Positions 1 to 7,196 of a stretch of 35,045 bases of DNA are shown here, piece by piece. The stretch is from Archangiaceae bacterium (GTDB lineage Bacteria; Myxococcota; Myxococcia; Myxococcales; Myxococcaceae). The notes below the pieces were generated by a model. It saw nothing but the letters and a program-made list of their open reading frames with translations. It did no database searches and was not told where the DNA came from. How positions within the stretch are numbered: the stretch's first letter is position 1; each line of letters opens with the position of its first letter. Both the position numbers and the translations under genes were made by a program. The stretch covers positions 1-35,045 of the forward strand of contig JAACJQ010000049.1 of the NCBI GenBank assembly GCA_016879935.1. Direction: 5' to 3'.

Positions 1-1
1 C

Positions 2-679
2 GACCTGAGCGAAGCCGAGGCGAGCGCGCAGGCCGAGCGCACGGTGCCAACGGGCCGCTTCGTCGTGGCTGCGTCCAACGTCTTCGGCCGCCTGCACGTC
101 GCGCCGCTCATGTGCCGCTACCTCGTGAAGTACGCCGCGGTGCAGGGCGAGCTCATGCTCGGCGACCGCCCCTTGAACCTCGTCGAAGACGGCGTCGACG
201 CGGCGGTGCGCATCGGCAGGCTCGCCGACTCCACGCTGGTGGCGCGCGCCGTCGGAGCGACCCGCCGCGTCGTCGTCGCGTCACCGCAGTACCTCGAGCG
301 CCACAAGCCGAGTCGCCGGCCCGAGGCGCTCTCGTCGCATCAGCTCATTCACTTCACCGCGCTCGACGCTGCACCGGTGTGGAGCTTCGAGCGCAGAGGC
401 GAGACGACCACCGTTCCGCTCCGGCCGTCGTTCGCCACCAACCGCGCCGACGCCGCCATCGGTCACGCGCTGCTTGGTGGCGGCCTCACGATGGTGCTCG
501 GCTATCAAGTCGTCGACGCGGTGCGCGCGAAGCGCCTGCAGGTGGTGCTCGAGGACCATGAGCCGCCGCCGCTGCCGATTCACGTCGTCTACCCGTCGAC
601 GAAGCTGCTCTCGGCCAAGGTGCGCGCCTTCGTCGACCTCATCACCACGACCTGCGACTGGCAGTTCACCGACTTCTGA
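2..679 (+). CDS. LysR-type transcriptional regulator, C-terminal effector-binding part (5' truncated by window edge)
   Basis: The reading frame is open from the first bases of the window, so the gene begins upstream and the N-terminal winged-helix DNA-binding domain is not visible. What remains is about 225 residues with the course of a LysR substrate-binding domain: an entry segment ending in GRFVVAASNVFGR, then RLHVAPLM, the GVDAAVRIGRLADSTLVAR strand-helix region, the hinge around VVVASPQYLERH and a C-terminal VYPSTKLLSAKVRAFVDLI helix. Family knowledge: such proteins bind a small co-inducer here and regulate a nearby, often divergent, gene. That neighbour lies outside the window, so the effector cannot be guessed. 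The GTG at 44 is an internal codon, not the start. The gene converges on the glutamine synthetase gene. Confidence 0.9.
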   Translation, partial: DLSEAEASAQAERTVPTGRFVVAASNVFGRLHVAPLMCRYLVKYAAVQGELMLGDRPLNLVEDGVDAAVRIGRLADSTLVARAVGATRRVVVASPQYLERHKPSRRPEALSSHQLIHFTALDAAPVWSFERRGETTTVPLRPSFATNRADAAIGHALLGGGLTMVLGYQVVDAVRAKRLQVVLEDHEPPPLPIHVVYPSTKLLSAKVRAFVDLITTTCDWQFTDF

Positions 680-692
680 AACGAAACAGCCC

Positions 693-713
693 CCGCGCTC
701 GAGAAGAGCACGG
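693..713. terminator. Hairpin between convergent genes, possible bidirectional terminator
   Basis: CCGCGCTC (693-700) pairs with GAGCACGG (706-713) around the loop GAGAA, with one mismatch. It lies between the stop of the LysR gene (679) and the stop of the convergent glutamine synthetase gene (745). There is no T-tract on either side, so intrinsic termination is only a possibility. Confidence 0.3.
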
Positions 714-744
714 AGGCCGTTCGCTTCACCTTCGACTGATCAGC

Positions 745-2190
745 TCAGAACTGGTTCCACAGGAACTGGTTCGTCACCTCGTGGTGGAACTGAATCTCGG
801 GGATCTTGATCTGCGAGCCCAGCGCCTTCGGGCAGCGGTCGGCCTGCATCTGCTTGAGCTCGGCGAACTTGCCCTGCACCGCCTCGCCCAGCACCTCGGT
901 CATGAACTTCGAACCCTTGTAGAGGCGAATCGCGTCGTAGATGTTGTCGGGCAGGAAGCGCGTACGGCTGCGCTTGCTCTCGTCGGCCGTCGTCTCCGAG
1001 CCCGCGCCTTCGAGGGCGGTGCGCATGAGCGAGTAGAAGACGAGGTACGGGTTCGCGTCGGGCGCCACGCTGCGCACCTCGATGCGGGCCGAGCGCTCGT
1101 TGCCGGTGGGGATGCGCACCATCGCGCCGCGGTTGTTCGGCGACGCCTTGATCTGGTTCGGCGCCTCGTAGTGCGGGTCGAGCCGGCGGTACGCGTTCAC
1201 CGACGGGTTCAAGATGAGACAGAGGTCGTCGGCGTTCGTGAGAATGCGGTCGATGGCGTCCCAGCCCGACTTCGAGAGGCCGTCCTGGCCCTTCGCGTCC
1301 CAGTACTGGTTCTTGCCGGCCTTCGAGAACGACATGTTCGTGTGCATGCCGTTGCCGTTCACGCCCGTGACAGGCTTGGGCAGGAACGACGCGGTCATGC
1401 CGAGGTTCGCCGCGACCTGACGGCTGAGCAGCTTGTACAGCTGCACCTGGTCGGCGGTGATGAGCGCCTCGCTGTACGAGAAGTTCATCTCGAACTGGCT
1501 CGGAGCCACCTCAGGGTGGTCCTTCTCGTTGCCGAAGCCCATCGCGCGCTGCACCTCGGCGGCGCTGTCGATGAACGTGCGCAGCTTGTCGCCCGGCAAC
1601 GAGTGGTAATAGCCGCCCGTCGACACGTACTCGAACTGGCGCGTCTCGTAGTACCGGCGCTCGGCGTCTTTGCCCTGGAAGAGGAAGCCTTCGATCTCGG
1701 GCGCGACGTGACAGACGAGCTGCTCCTTCGCGAAGATCTGCTCGCCGTACTGCTTGAGACGGCTGCGCAGGTCGCTCGGGTACGTCGACCCATCACGCGA
1801 GAGCACCTCGCTGAACACCAGCACCTTGCCGGGGCCGAACACGTCGGCGGGCAGCCAGTAGAAGGCCGACCAGTCGATGTTCAGGCGAAGGTCAGACTCG
1901 TGCTGCGCCGAGAAGCCACGCACCGACGAGCCGTCGAACGTCAGGTTGTCCTGGCTCTTGAGGAGGAACTTCTTGTCGTAGTCCAGCATCTGCAGCCGGC
2001 CTTCGAGGTCGGTGAAGCACACCGTCACCGCCTTGATGCGGCGCTCGTCGGTGAGATACTTCATGCGGGCTTCGCGCAGCTTGTCGGGTGCTTCGCGGTT
2101 GAGTCGGGCCTGCTTCACCGACAGGTTCATCTCCTCGAGCTGCTCGTAGGGAATCTCGAGAAAGTCACGAAGTGGAGGGGTCGTCGTCAT
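745..2190 (-). CDS. glnA: Glutamine synthetase (type I-like), 481 aa
   Basis: ATP-dependent ligation of ammonia to glutamate, a cytoplasmic step of nitrogen assimilation. Visible family motifs, in order: beta-grasp N-terminal domain; FDGSSVRGF near residue 85; metal-ligand strand PEIEGFLF (about 164-171); HPEVAPSQFEMNF (225-237); the NGNGMHTNMS loop with its His near 283; NPSVNAYRRLDP (328-339); NNRGAMVRIPTG (352-363); and ANPYLVFYSLMRTALEG. The start is the ATG opening MTTTPPLRDF. The adenylylation-site motif NLYELP of enterobacterial GlnA is not visible. The matching C-terminal stretch reads DNIYDAIRLYKGSKFMTEVLGE, as in enzymes not controlled by that modification. An N-terminal extension of roughly 45 residues precedes the catalytic fold. 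It could be a glutamine-synthetase-like ligase acting on another amine, but the conserved active-site motifs favour a true glutamine synthetase. Confidence 0.93.
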   Translation of the reverse strand: MTTTPPLRDFLEIPYEQLEEMNLSVKQARLNREAPDKLREARMKYLTDERRIKAVTVCFTDLEGRLQMLDYDKKFLLKSQDNLTFDGSSVRGFSAQHESDLRLNIDWSAFYWLPADVFGPGKVLVFSEVLSRDGSTYPSDLRSRLKQYGEQIFAKEQLVCHVAPEIEGFLFQGKDAERRYYETRQFEYVSTGGYYHSLPGDKLRTFIDSAAEVQRAMGFGNEKDHPEVAPSQFEMNFSYSEALITADQVQLYKLLSRQVAANLGMTASFLPKPVTGVNGNGMHTNMSFSKAGKNQYWDAKGQDGLSKSGWDAIDRILTNADDLCLILNPSVNAYRRLDPHYEAPNQIKASPNNRGAMVRIPTGNERSARIEVRSVAPDANPYLVFYSLMRTALEGAGSETTADESKRSRTRFLPDNIYDAIRLYKGSKFMTEVLGEAVQGKFAELKQMQADRCPKALGSQIKIPEIQFHHEVTNQFLWNQF

Positions 2191-2369
2191 GTGGGCTCCG
2201 TCATCGAAGGGCCTTTGGTCGGCCGAGAAGTCAGGCCGAACTCGACGACCTGACGGTTGCGCTCCATGTCACAAACTGAAGGCTGAGTCGACGCAGGCGT
2301 AGCCTTGATTCACGCAGATTTAGGTCAATCCATTGTTAGTGAGTGATTTCGGGTTGTTGGGAGGCGGGC

Positions 2370-2840
2370 ATGGCGGTGGAGCGCGGTTTCCAGAGTGAGC
2401 ACCTGACGGCAGGTTCGGTCGGGCCGCTGGTGGTGGTCTCGTATCGCGGCGGAACGAAGGCCGAGCTCGAGCAGCTCGACGCGTTTCAGGCGCAGCTCGT
2501 GGCGAAGCACGGGCGCATCGCGTCGATGTCGCTGATGGACAACGTGAACTCGATGGTTCGCATGGACGAAGAGACGCGAAAGTTCAGCGCCGAGCTCGCG
2601 CAGAAGTACGCGAAGACGAACATCGGCGGCGCCATCGTCGTTCGCACCAGGGGCATCGGTGCCGTCATCGCGCGCACGAGTCTGTCGGCCGTCTTTCTCG
2701 TCACGCAGAACGGCGTCGAGATGAAGGTGTTCAAGGCCATCGACGAGGGGCTGACGTGGCTGCGCTCGTTGCCTGCGCCCAACCCGCTCGAGGGGCTGAG
2801 CGTCACCGCCGCCGACATCGAAGCGTTCGTGAAGCTGTGA
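2370..2840 (+). CDS. Small STAS/SpoIIAA-like protein of unknown function, 156 aa
   Basis: A soluble protein with no signal peptide or membrane segment. It alternates strands and helices (GPLVVVSYRGG, a helix rich in Leu/Ala/Gln, IASMSLMDNV, GGAIVVRTRG, SAVFLVTQNG) and ends with VEMKVFKAIDEGLTWLRSLP. That ending resembles the closing 'F.s.eeAl.WL' helix of SpoIIAA/STAS-like domains. This is a fold-level impression, not a firm family call. I chose ATG 2370 because GGGAGG (2359-2364) lies 5 bases upstream. The alternative ATG at 2343 has no ribosome-binding site and adds nine atypical residues. It is divergent from the glutamine synthetase gene across a 180-base region that holds both promoters, which may or may not imply a regulatory link. 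Confidence 0.75.
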   Translation: MAVERGFQSEHLTAGSVGPLVVVSYRGGTKAELEQLDAFQAQLVAKHGRIASMSLMDNVNSMVRMDEETRKFSAELAQKYAKTNIGGAIVVRTRGIGAVIARTSLSAVFLVTQNGVEMKVFKAIDEGLTWLRSLPAPNPLEGLSVTAADIEAFVKL

Positions 2841-2843
2841 CGG

Positions 2844-3944
2844 CTACTGCAGCGCGCCGGCGGCAATCCACGAGCGGAGCGTGACGATGTCGTTGTCGGG
2901 CACCGGCGAGCCGGGGAGCATGTACGGCATTCGCACGCCGCAAGCCGAAGGCAGAATCGCTGAACGGTCGACCTTGTTGATGAGCAACGAACCGCCTGGG
3001 TTCGCTGGCGACACCCGTGCGGTCGGGAAGCAGCCGGGCTTCGCGGTGTTCGCCAGAAGCGCCATCCGCGTTGCGCCGACGTCGAGCGGCTGCAGTCTCA
3101 TGGCGGTCGCGGCCGCGTTGGTCGGGCCAGGCGTGCCTCCGTGGCACGACGAGTTCGAGCACCCGCCCGATGTCGTCTTGCCGAGCACTCCGTTGAAGGC
3201 CATCAGCTCGAAGAGGAACGGCGCCCGCACCTGAATCGTCTGCTCGAAGGCCACTGGCGCGCTGTTGCCGTCGGTGACCGCCACGCGAACGCTGAACTCG
3301 GGGTACGGCGAGCTGATGGAGTTGACCTGCGGTGACGACCACTTCGCGGTGGCCAACGTCGCGTCGGTGAGCGTGCCGCCGTCGGGCGCGGTCCACTGGT
3401 AGGTGAGCGGGTCGTTCTCGGGGTCGAAGACGTTCGCCGTCACCTGCAGCTGCCGCCCCGCATAGACGACGCCGGTGATGGGGGTCGACGAGCCGACCGC
3501 CGTGACGACGATGCCCGAGACGACGGGCGGCATGTTGTTCGAGACCATGCCTCCGGCCGAGCCGCCTGCCGAAGCGCTGCCGCCCGCCGAGGGCGAACCA
3601 CCTGCGCTCGCGACGCCACCCGCCGACGCAGCACCACCTGCGCTCGCGAGCCCGCCAGCCAGGGCCGTTCCGCCGGCTGCATCACCACCGGCAACGGAGC
3701 CACCCGCCGCTCCGCCTGCCGTGACCGCACCACCTGCAGCACCACCGGCCGCCGAGCCGCCCGAGGAACCGGAGCCACCTGCGGCACCACCCGCCGACGC
3801 CGTGCCGCCGGCGCTGACGGAGCCTCCGCCCGAAGCGAGCCCGCCACCACTGCCTGCGTCAGGTGTGCCCGCGGGCGTTCCACAGGCCCAGGCGAACGAG
3901 AGAACGACGAGCGCGGCGACGAGGACGAAGAACGAACGGTTCAT
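2844..3944 (-). CDS. Lipoprotein with AGG linker, Ig/cadherin-like domain and CX4CH cytochrome-type domain, 366 aa
   Basis: Exported lipoprotein: MNRSFFVLVAALVVLSFAWA followed by Cys21. Residues of about 25-135 form a low-complexity Gly/Ala/Ser linker of AGG units. An Ig/cadherin-like module follows (VFDPENDPLTYQWTAPDGG ... FSVRVAVTDGNSAPVAFEQTIQV), about residues 140-245. The C-terminal part carries CSNSSCH (about 262-268), a CX4CH haem site rather than the usual CX2CH, then RMPYMLPGS with a possible axial Met, and DNDIVTLRSWIAAGAL. The last matches the end of planctomycete-type cytochrome c domains ('MPP...eei..l..WI..GA'). This suggests a cell-surface c-type cytochrome. Whether haem is attached to CX4CH here is inferred. 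It stops 3 bases after the convergent gene before it, and its start is 15 bases past the stop of the LRR gene on the same strand. Confidence 0.85.
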   Translation of the reverse strand: MNRSFFVLVAALVVLSFAWACGTPAGTPDAGSGGGLASGGGSVSAGGTASAGGAAGGSGSSGGSAAGGAAGGAVTAGGAAGGSVAGGDAAGGTALAGGLASAGGAASAGGVASAGGSPSAGGSASAGGSAGGMVSNNMPPVVSGIVVTAVGSSTPITGVVYAGRQLQVTANVFDPENDPLTYQWTAPDGGTLTDATLATAKWSSPQVNSISSPYPEFSVRVAVTDGNSAPVAFEQTIQVRAPFLFELMAFNGVLGKTTSGGCSNSSCHGGTPGPTNAAATAMRLQPLDVGATRMALLANTAKPGCFPTARVSPANPGGSLLINKVDRSAILPSACGVRMPYMLPGSPVPDNDIVTLRSWIAAGALQ

Positions 3945-3959
3945 GCGAAGGGCACCTTC

Positions 3960-5582
3960 TCACAGGCGGGCTTCGAGCGCCTCGAAGACGGCGGCATCGC
4001 AGGGCCGCTTCGGGTGCGTCGAGAGCGTCACGGGAACACCGAGCGCCACCAGGGCCTCGAGCGCCTGGCCCACCTCGCGCTCGCCAATCTGGTCCCACGT
4101 CTGGACGGCACGCGGCGGCGACTCGCGGGTCGACTTCGCGACGACGACGGTGGCCTTTCGGTCTCGAATGACGATGTCGGCTGCGACGTCGCGCGGGTCG
4201 TTGGCGTACAGCACTCGAAGCACGGTCTCGTCGGCCCGCACCGCGAGCAGGTGTTTGACGAACGCCTTCGCGGTGGCCTTGAGCTCACGGCGAACGCCTT
4301 CGTCCGAGTGCATCCACCCGCGGAGCAGCTCGCCTTCGACCACCAGGCGCTCGAGCCGGGGCAGCTTCACGCGCGCACAGAAGGCGCTGGCGTGGTCGAG
4401 CGAGTCCATCATGAGACGAAGCCGCTTCAGCGCGGGGAACGGCCTCGCGGGCAGGCGCTGGAGCGACGCAGCAAAGGTGTCGGCGAAGCCACGGAGCGTG
4501 AGTTCGACGTCGGTGAGTGAGGGCATCGCGGCCAGCACGCGCAGCTCGGCGCTGCTGGCGGCGCTCGAGACGAGCGAGCGCATCACCGGGTGCGCAATCA
4601 CCTCGTCGTCACCCGGCCCCTCGAGGTGCTGCACCGTCGCCCACGCCGGCAGGCCCACCGACTTCGAGATGGCCAGCTTGAGCGCGTTGCTCGAGCCCTG
4701 CTTCAGCGCCGCTCTCGACACGAAGCCCATGGCGAACGAGACGTCTGGCTTGAGCACCGGTTCGAGTTCGCCGAGCAGCACCGCGCGGTGCTGCTGTAGC
4801 AGGGCCTTCTCCGCCTTCTTCTCGGCAGCCGTCAGCTCACGGCCCGCGGCCGCAGTGTGCAGGGCGAGCAGCGCGCCTCGCGGGTGGTTCTGCTCGAGCA
4901 GCGTGTCCATCAACACGCGGCGCAGCGACTCGTCGTGCGGAGCCTCGAAGATGGCGCGCTCGAGTTCTTCGGCGCTGCGCACCGCCCTGGGCTTCTGGCC
5001 CGCGGCGGCGAGCTGGGCGTCGATGGCGGCGAGCGCGGCGGTCTGCGCAGGGGTGAGCGCGCGCGCGCCCGGCACCTTCGCCTGCTTCACCACGCGGTCG
5101 ACGTGCCCGCGGAGGAACTCCTGCCAGGGCACCGTGGTCGACCACTGCGTGCGGCACGCCTTCATCGCCTCGAGCGCGTCGACGTCTTGAACCTTCGCCG
5201 CGAGGGCGACGACGCCGGTCCAGAACGGCCGGGCGCCCGTGCTGGTGTACGGCGGGTTGGCGTAGGCGTGCGCGAGGAAGCGGTCGATGCGCGGGTCGGC
5301 GGGCCACGTCGCGAGCTGGTCGACCCGCTCCCGGAGCGTGGCCGACGGCGCGTCGAGCCCGATGGCGAGCAGGCCCGAGAGGTCAGCGCTGCGTCGCTTC
5401 GCAGCCACCTCGAGCCAGCGCTTCTTGTCGACGTCGCACGGCAGCGTGGCGCCGAGGCTGACGATTCGGTCGGCGACGTCGGGGTGCGGGGCTGCACGCC
5501 AGACCCCGAGCAGGTGTTCGAGCGCACGGGCGCGTTCATCGGCCTTCACGTCAGCGGCGGCGGCCTCGAGGGAGGGAGTCAT
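3960..5582 (-). CDS. Leucine-rich-repeat protein with TIGR02996 companion domain, 540 aa
   Basis: No signal peptide is seen, so it is probably cytoplasmic. The N-terminal about 190 residues are helical and HEAT-like (ALEHLLGVWRAAPHPDVADR ... LLAIGLDAPSATLRERVDQL). Residues of about 200-240 read EELERAIFEAPHDESLRRVL and continue to HPRGALLAL. This is the pattern of the TIGR02996 'repeat-companion' domain, which accompanies LRR repeats in myxobacteria and planctomycetes. Degenerate LRR segments follow (MPSLTDVELTLRGF, FPALKRLRLMMDSL, LPRLERLVVEGELL). The frame stays open far upstream to 6458, but that extension reads as low-quality antisense sequence. I chose ATG 5582 because MTPSLEAAAADVK begins the protein-like region; no strong ribosome-binding site precedes it. 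The role is unknown; protein-protein binding is likely. Confidence 0.8.
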   Translation of the reverse strand: MTPSLEAAAADVKADERARALEHLLGVWRAAPHPDVADRIVSLGATLPCDVDKKRWLEVAAKRRSADLSGLLAIGLDAPSATLRERVDQLATWPADPRIDRFLAHAYANPPYTSTGARPFWTGVVALAAKVQDVDALEAMKACRTQWSTTVPWQEFLRGHVDRVVKQAKVPGARALTPAQTAALAAIDAQLAAAGQKPRAVRSAEELERAIFEAPHDESLRRVLMDTLLEQNHPRGALLALHTAAAGRELTAAEKKAEKALLQQHRAVLLGELEPVLKPDVSFAMGFVSRAALKQGSSNALKLAISKSVGLPAWATVQHLEGPGDDEVIAHPVMRSLVSSAASSAELRVLAAMPSLTDVELTLRGFADTFAASLQRLPARPFPALKRLRLMMDSLDHASAFCARVKLPRLERLVVEGELLRGWMHSDEGVRRELKATAKAFVKHLLAVRADETVLRVLYANDPRDVAADIVIRDRKATVVVAKSTRESPPRAVQTWDQIGEREVGQALEALVALGVPVTLSTHPKRPCDAAVFEALEARL

Positions 5583-5635
5583 GGCGCGTGAGGATGCAGC
5601 GCAACCGCCGGCCGTGCACGTGCTTGCCACCGTGC

Positions 5636-5725
5636 GGGCTTCAGACCATGTCGTGCGCCGTGAGATGGCTCGTGATGGTGGTGATGTCGTTCGCTGAGAA
5701 GGTCGTGAGGCTCGGCGGCTTCGGC
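5636..5725 (+). repeat. Direct repeat copy 1 (duplicated gene start), partner at 8445-8549
   Basis: These 90 bases match 8445-8549 with five mismatches by my count and one 15-base deletion, at 5695/5696. The match begins 12 bases upstream of an ATG (5648, equivalent to 8457) and covers the signal-peptide region of the beta-barrel gene at 8457. It ends at GGCGGCTTCGGC. Offset of the two copies is 2809 bases. Confidence 0.9.
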
Positions 5726-5746
5726 GCATCAGCGCGGTTCGCGTGA
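5648..5746 (+). other. 32-codon open frame in the repeat: truncated signal-peptide duplicate, overlapping next start
   Basis: ATG 5648 opens a frame reading MSCAVRWLVMVVMSFAEKVV and then RLGGFGASARFA, ending at TGA 5744-5746. The N-terminal part copies the signal peptide of the 8457 gene without the PLAFA segment. The deletion is in frame, so translation reads on past it. The stop overlaps ATG 5746 of the next gene (TGATG), an arrangement typical of translational coupling. It may be a relic of duplication or a short translated leader that helps express the barrel gene. Nothing shows that the peptide itself has a function. Confidence 0.5.
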
Positions 5747-7141
5747 TGCTCTCGTTCGCTCTGGCGCTCGCGCTCGCTGCAGGCCCGACGGTTTCCGGTG
5801 CGGCGACCGCCGGTGTGTCGGTGAGCACGGCGAGCGAGGCGGTGGCAGTTCTTCCCATCGTCGCCCTCAGGCTGGGCGTGACGCAGGTGACGCCTGTCGG
5901 CATCGTCCGTGGCCGGCTCGCGGCGATGGTCCCCTTTCCGAGCACTGGCGTGGTGAGCGGACACTGGATGCCATGGACCCCAGTGGCGCCGAACGCGTGG
6001 TTTGGCATCGACCTGGGCTCCTTCGTCGAGTTCGAGCGGCCGTTCGCCGATGGTGGAGGCTGGCGCGTTCGGCTCGAGCCCTTCAACCCATCGATGCGGC
6101 TGGTCACCTTCGACTGGGCCAATGCACTGGGGCGGGTGTTTCCCGAGCAAACTGGCATTTCCCCTGTGCTCTCGGCTGACCTCGAGCGCGGCGCGTTCGC
6201 GGGTTTCGTGTCGCTTCGACCGACCTGGCGCCAGAACACGGTGAGCGGCCCTCGAGCGGCGTACGTCGACGTGATGGCAGGCGTGAAAGTGTCGTCCGCT
6301 GCATGGGCCATCGAAGGGCGCGCCGGACGATTCGCGTACGGGCCCATTCCGGGATTCGTTCCGTTGGACATCGTCGCGGAGCAGCTCGCCGTCTTCGGCG
6401 CCGCACGTCTCTCGTGGACGCTCGGAGGTGGGGTGGACGAGGCGCTCGACCTTGTCACCTACGCGCAAGACCCGCGCCGCTTCGAGCGCTTCTTCTCGAG
6501 GTTGCAGTTCGAGTCGCCCGTGGCTGCAACGCTCTCACTCGAGGCCGGTGCTGGAGGACAACCGCTTCTACCCGTCGCAATTCATGACGACCGTGCTCGT
6601 GCCGCTCGGCTACGCCGACCTTCAGGCCAGAGTGCGGTTGAACCAGACACGGCTGTTCGCGACCGCACGTCTGTCGAGCTTCTCGTTCCTTCAGGCCGAC
6701 GCGCTGGGCCTTCCACCGGGCTTTGCGCCACCGCCCGACGGGGTGCTGGCGCCAGCGCTCTCGGGCTTCCTGGGCGTCGATACGACGTTCCCTCGATGGA
6801 AGCTGACGCCTGGTCTCCTGATGCGAGTGGCACAGCCGGCGACGCTCACCCGGTCCCTCGACTTTGGTGGCAATGCACCGCCGCCAGGCTTCGCGCCCGG
6901 CACTTTCGTCACCGTGCTCGACGGGTTGAACGACGCGTCAGTCGTCGGGAGCGTGCCGGGCCCGCGCTTCGCCGCGAAGGCCTCACTGCGGTGGACTCCG
7001 GTTGATCAGCTTGCGGTCGTCGCCGAGTTCGAGTTGGTCCTCACCGGTCCACGCACGCCTGCGCCCGGCACGATGTTCGCCGCACGGCCGGTCAGCCCGC
7101 AGGCCACACAAACCCAGCTGTTCATCCAAGGGCGATTCTGA
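5746..7141 (+). pseudogene. Outer-membrane beta-barrel-like protein, interrupted by a frameshift near 6540-6556
   Basis: The first part (from ATG 5746, or GTG 5743) starts with a signal-peptide-like MLSFALALALAAGPTVSG. It continues with amphipathic strands (VAVLPIVALRLGVTQV, WRVRLEPFNPSMRLVTFDWA, LSADLERGAFAGFVSLRP) to ATLSLEAG near 6545. From there the same frame turns to Arg/Ala-rich shadow sequence. Protein-like sequence resumes one frame over at LEDNRFYPSQFMTTVLVPLG and runs to the stop at 7141, ending in LFIQGRF. A terminal Phe after an aromatic strand is typical of outer-membrane barrels. The total from 5746 is 1396 bases, one more than a multiple of three, so a single inserted base (or two lost) explains it. 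It is either a recent pseudogene, a sequencing or assembly error, or, less likely, programmed frameshifting. An intact product would be about 464 aa. Function unknown. Confidence 0.72.
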
Positions 7142-7196
7142 GTCGGCATTGCGCGAGGGTTTCGGCTGGCCTCTAGCGCTGCTTTGGTCTCACTCC

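Noticed and set aside
781-2253. 490-aa plus-strand frame over the glutamine synthetase gene
   Set aside because: It is an antisense shadow rich in Arg/Val/Leu/His with no domain; the minus strand carries all the glutamine synthetase motifs.
2191-2369. NtrC or sigma-54-type promoter upstream of the glutamine synthetase gene
   Set aside because: I could not find a TGGC-N-TTGC element with the right spacing on either strand.
3475-5190. 571-aa plus-strand frame with Pro-rich start
   Set aside because: The Pro/Ala-rich stretch is the reverse complement of the AGG linker of the minus-strand lipoprotein.
5583-6458. Long minus-strand extension of the LRR gene up to 6458 (832 aa frame)
   Set aside because: The extra 290 residues are Arg/Ser/Thr-rich shadow sequence opposite the barrel gene; the protein-like sequence begins at ATG 5582.
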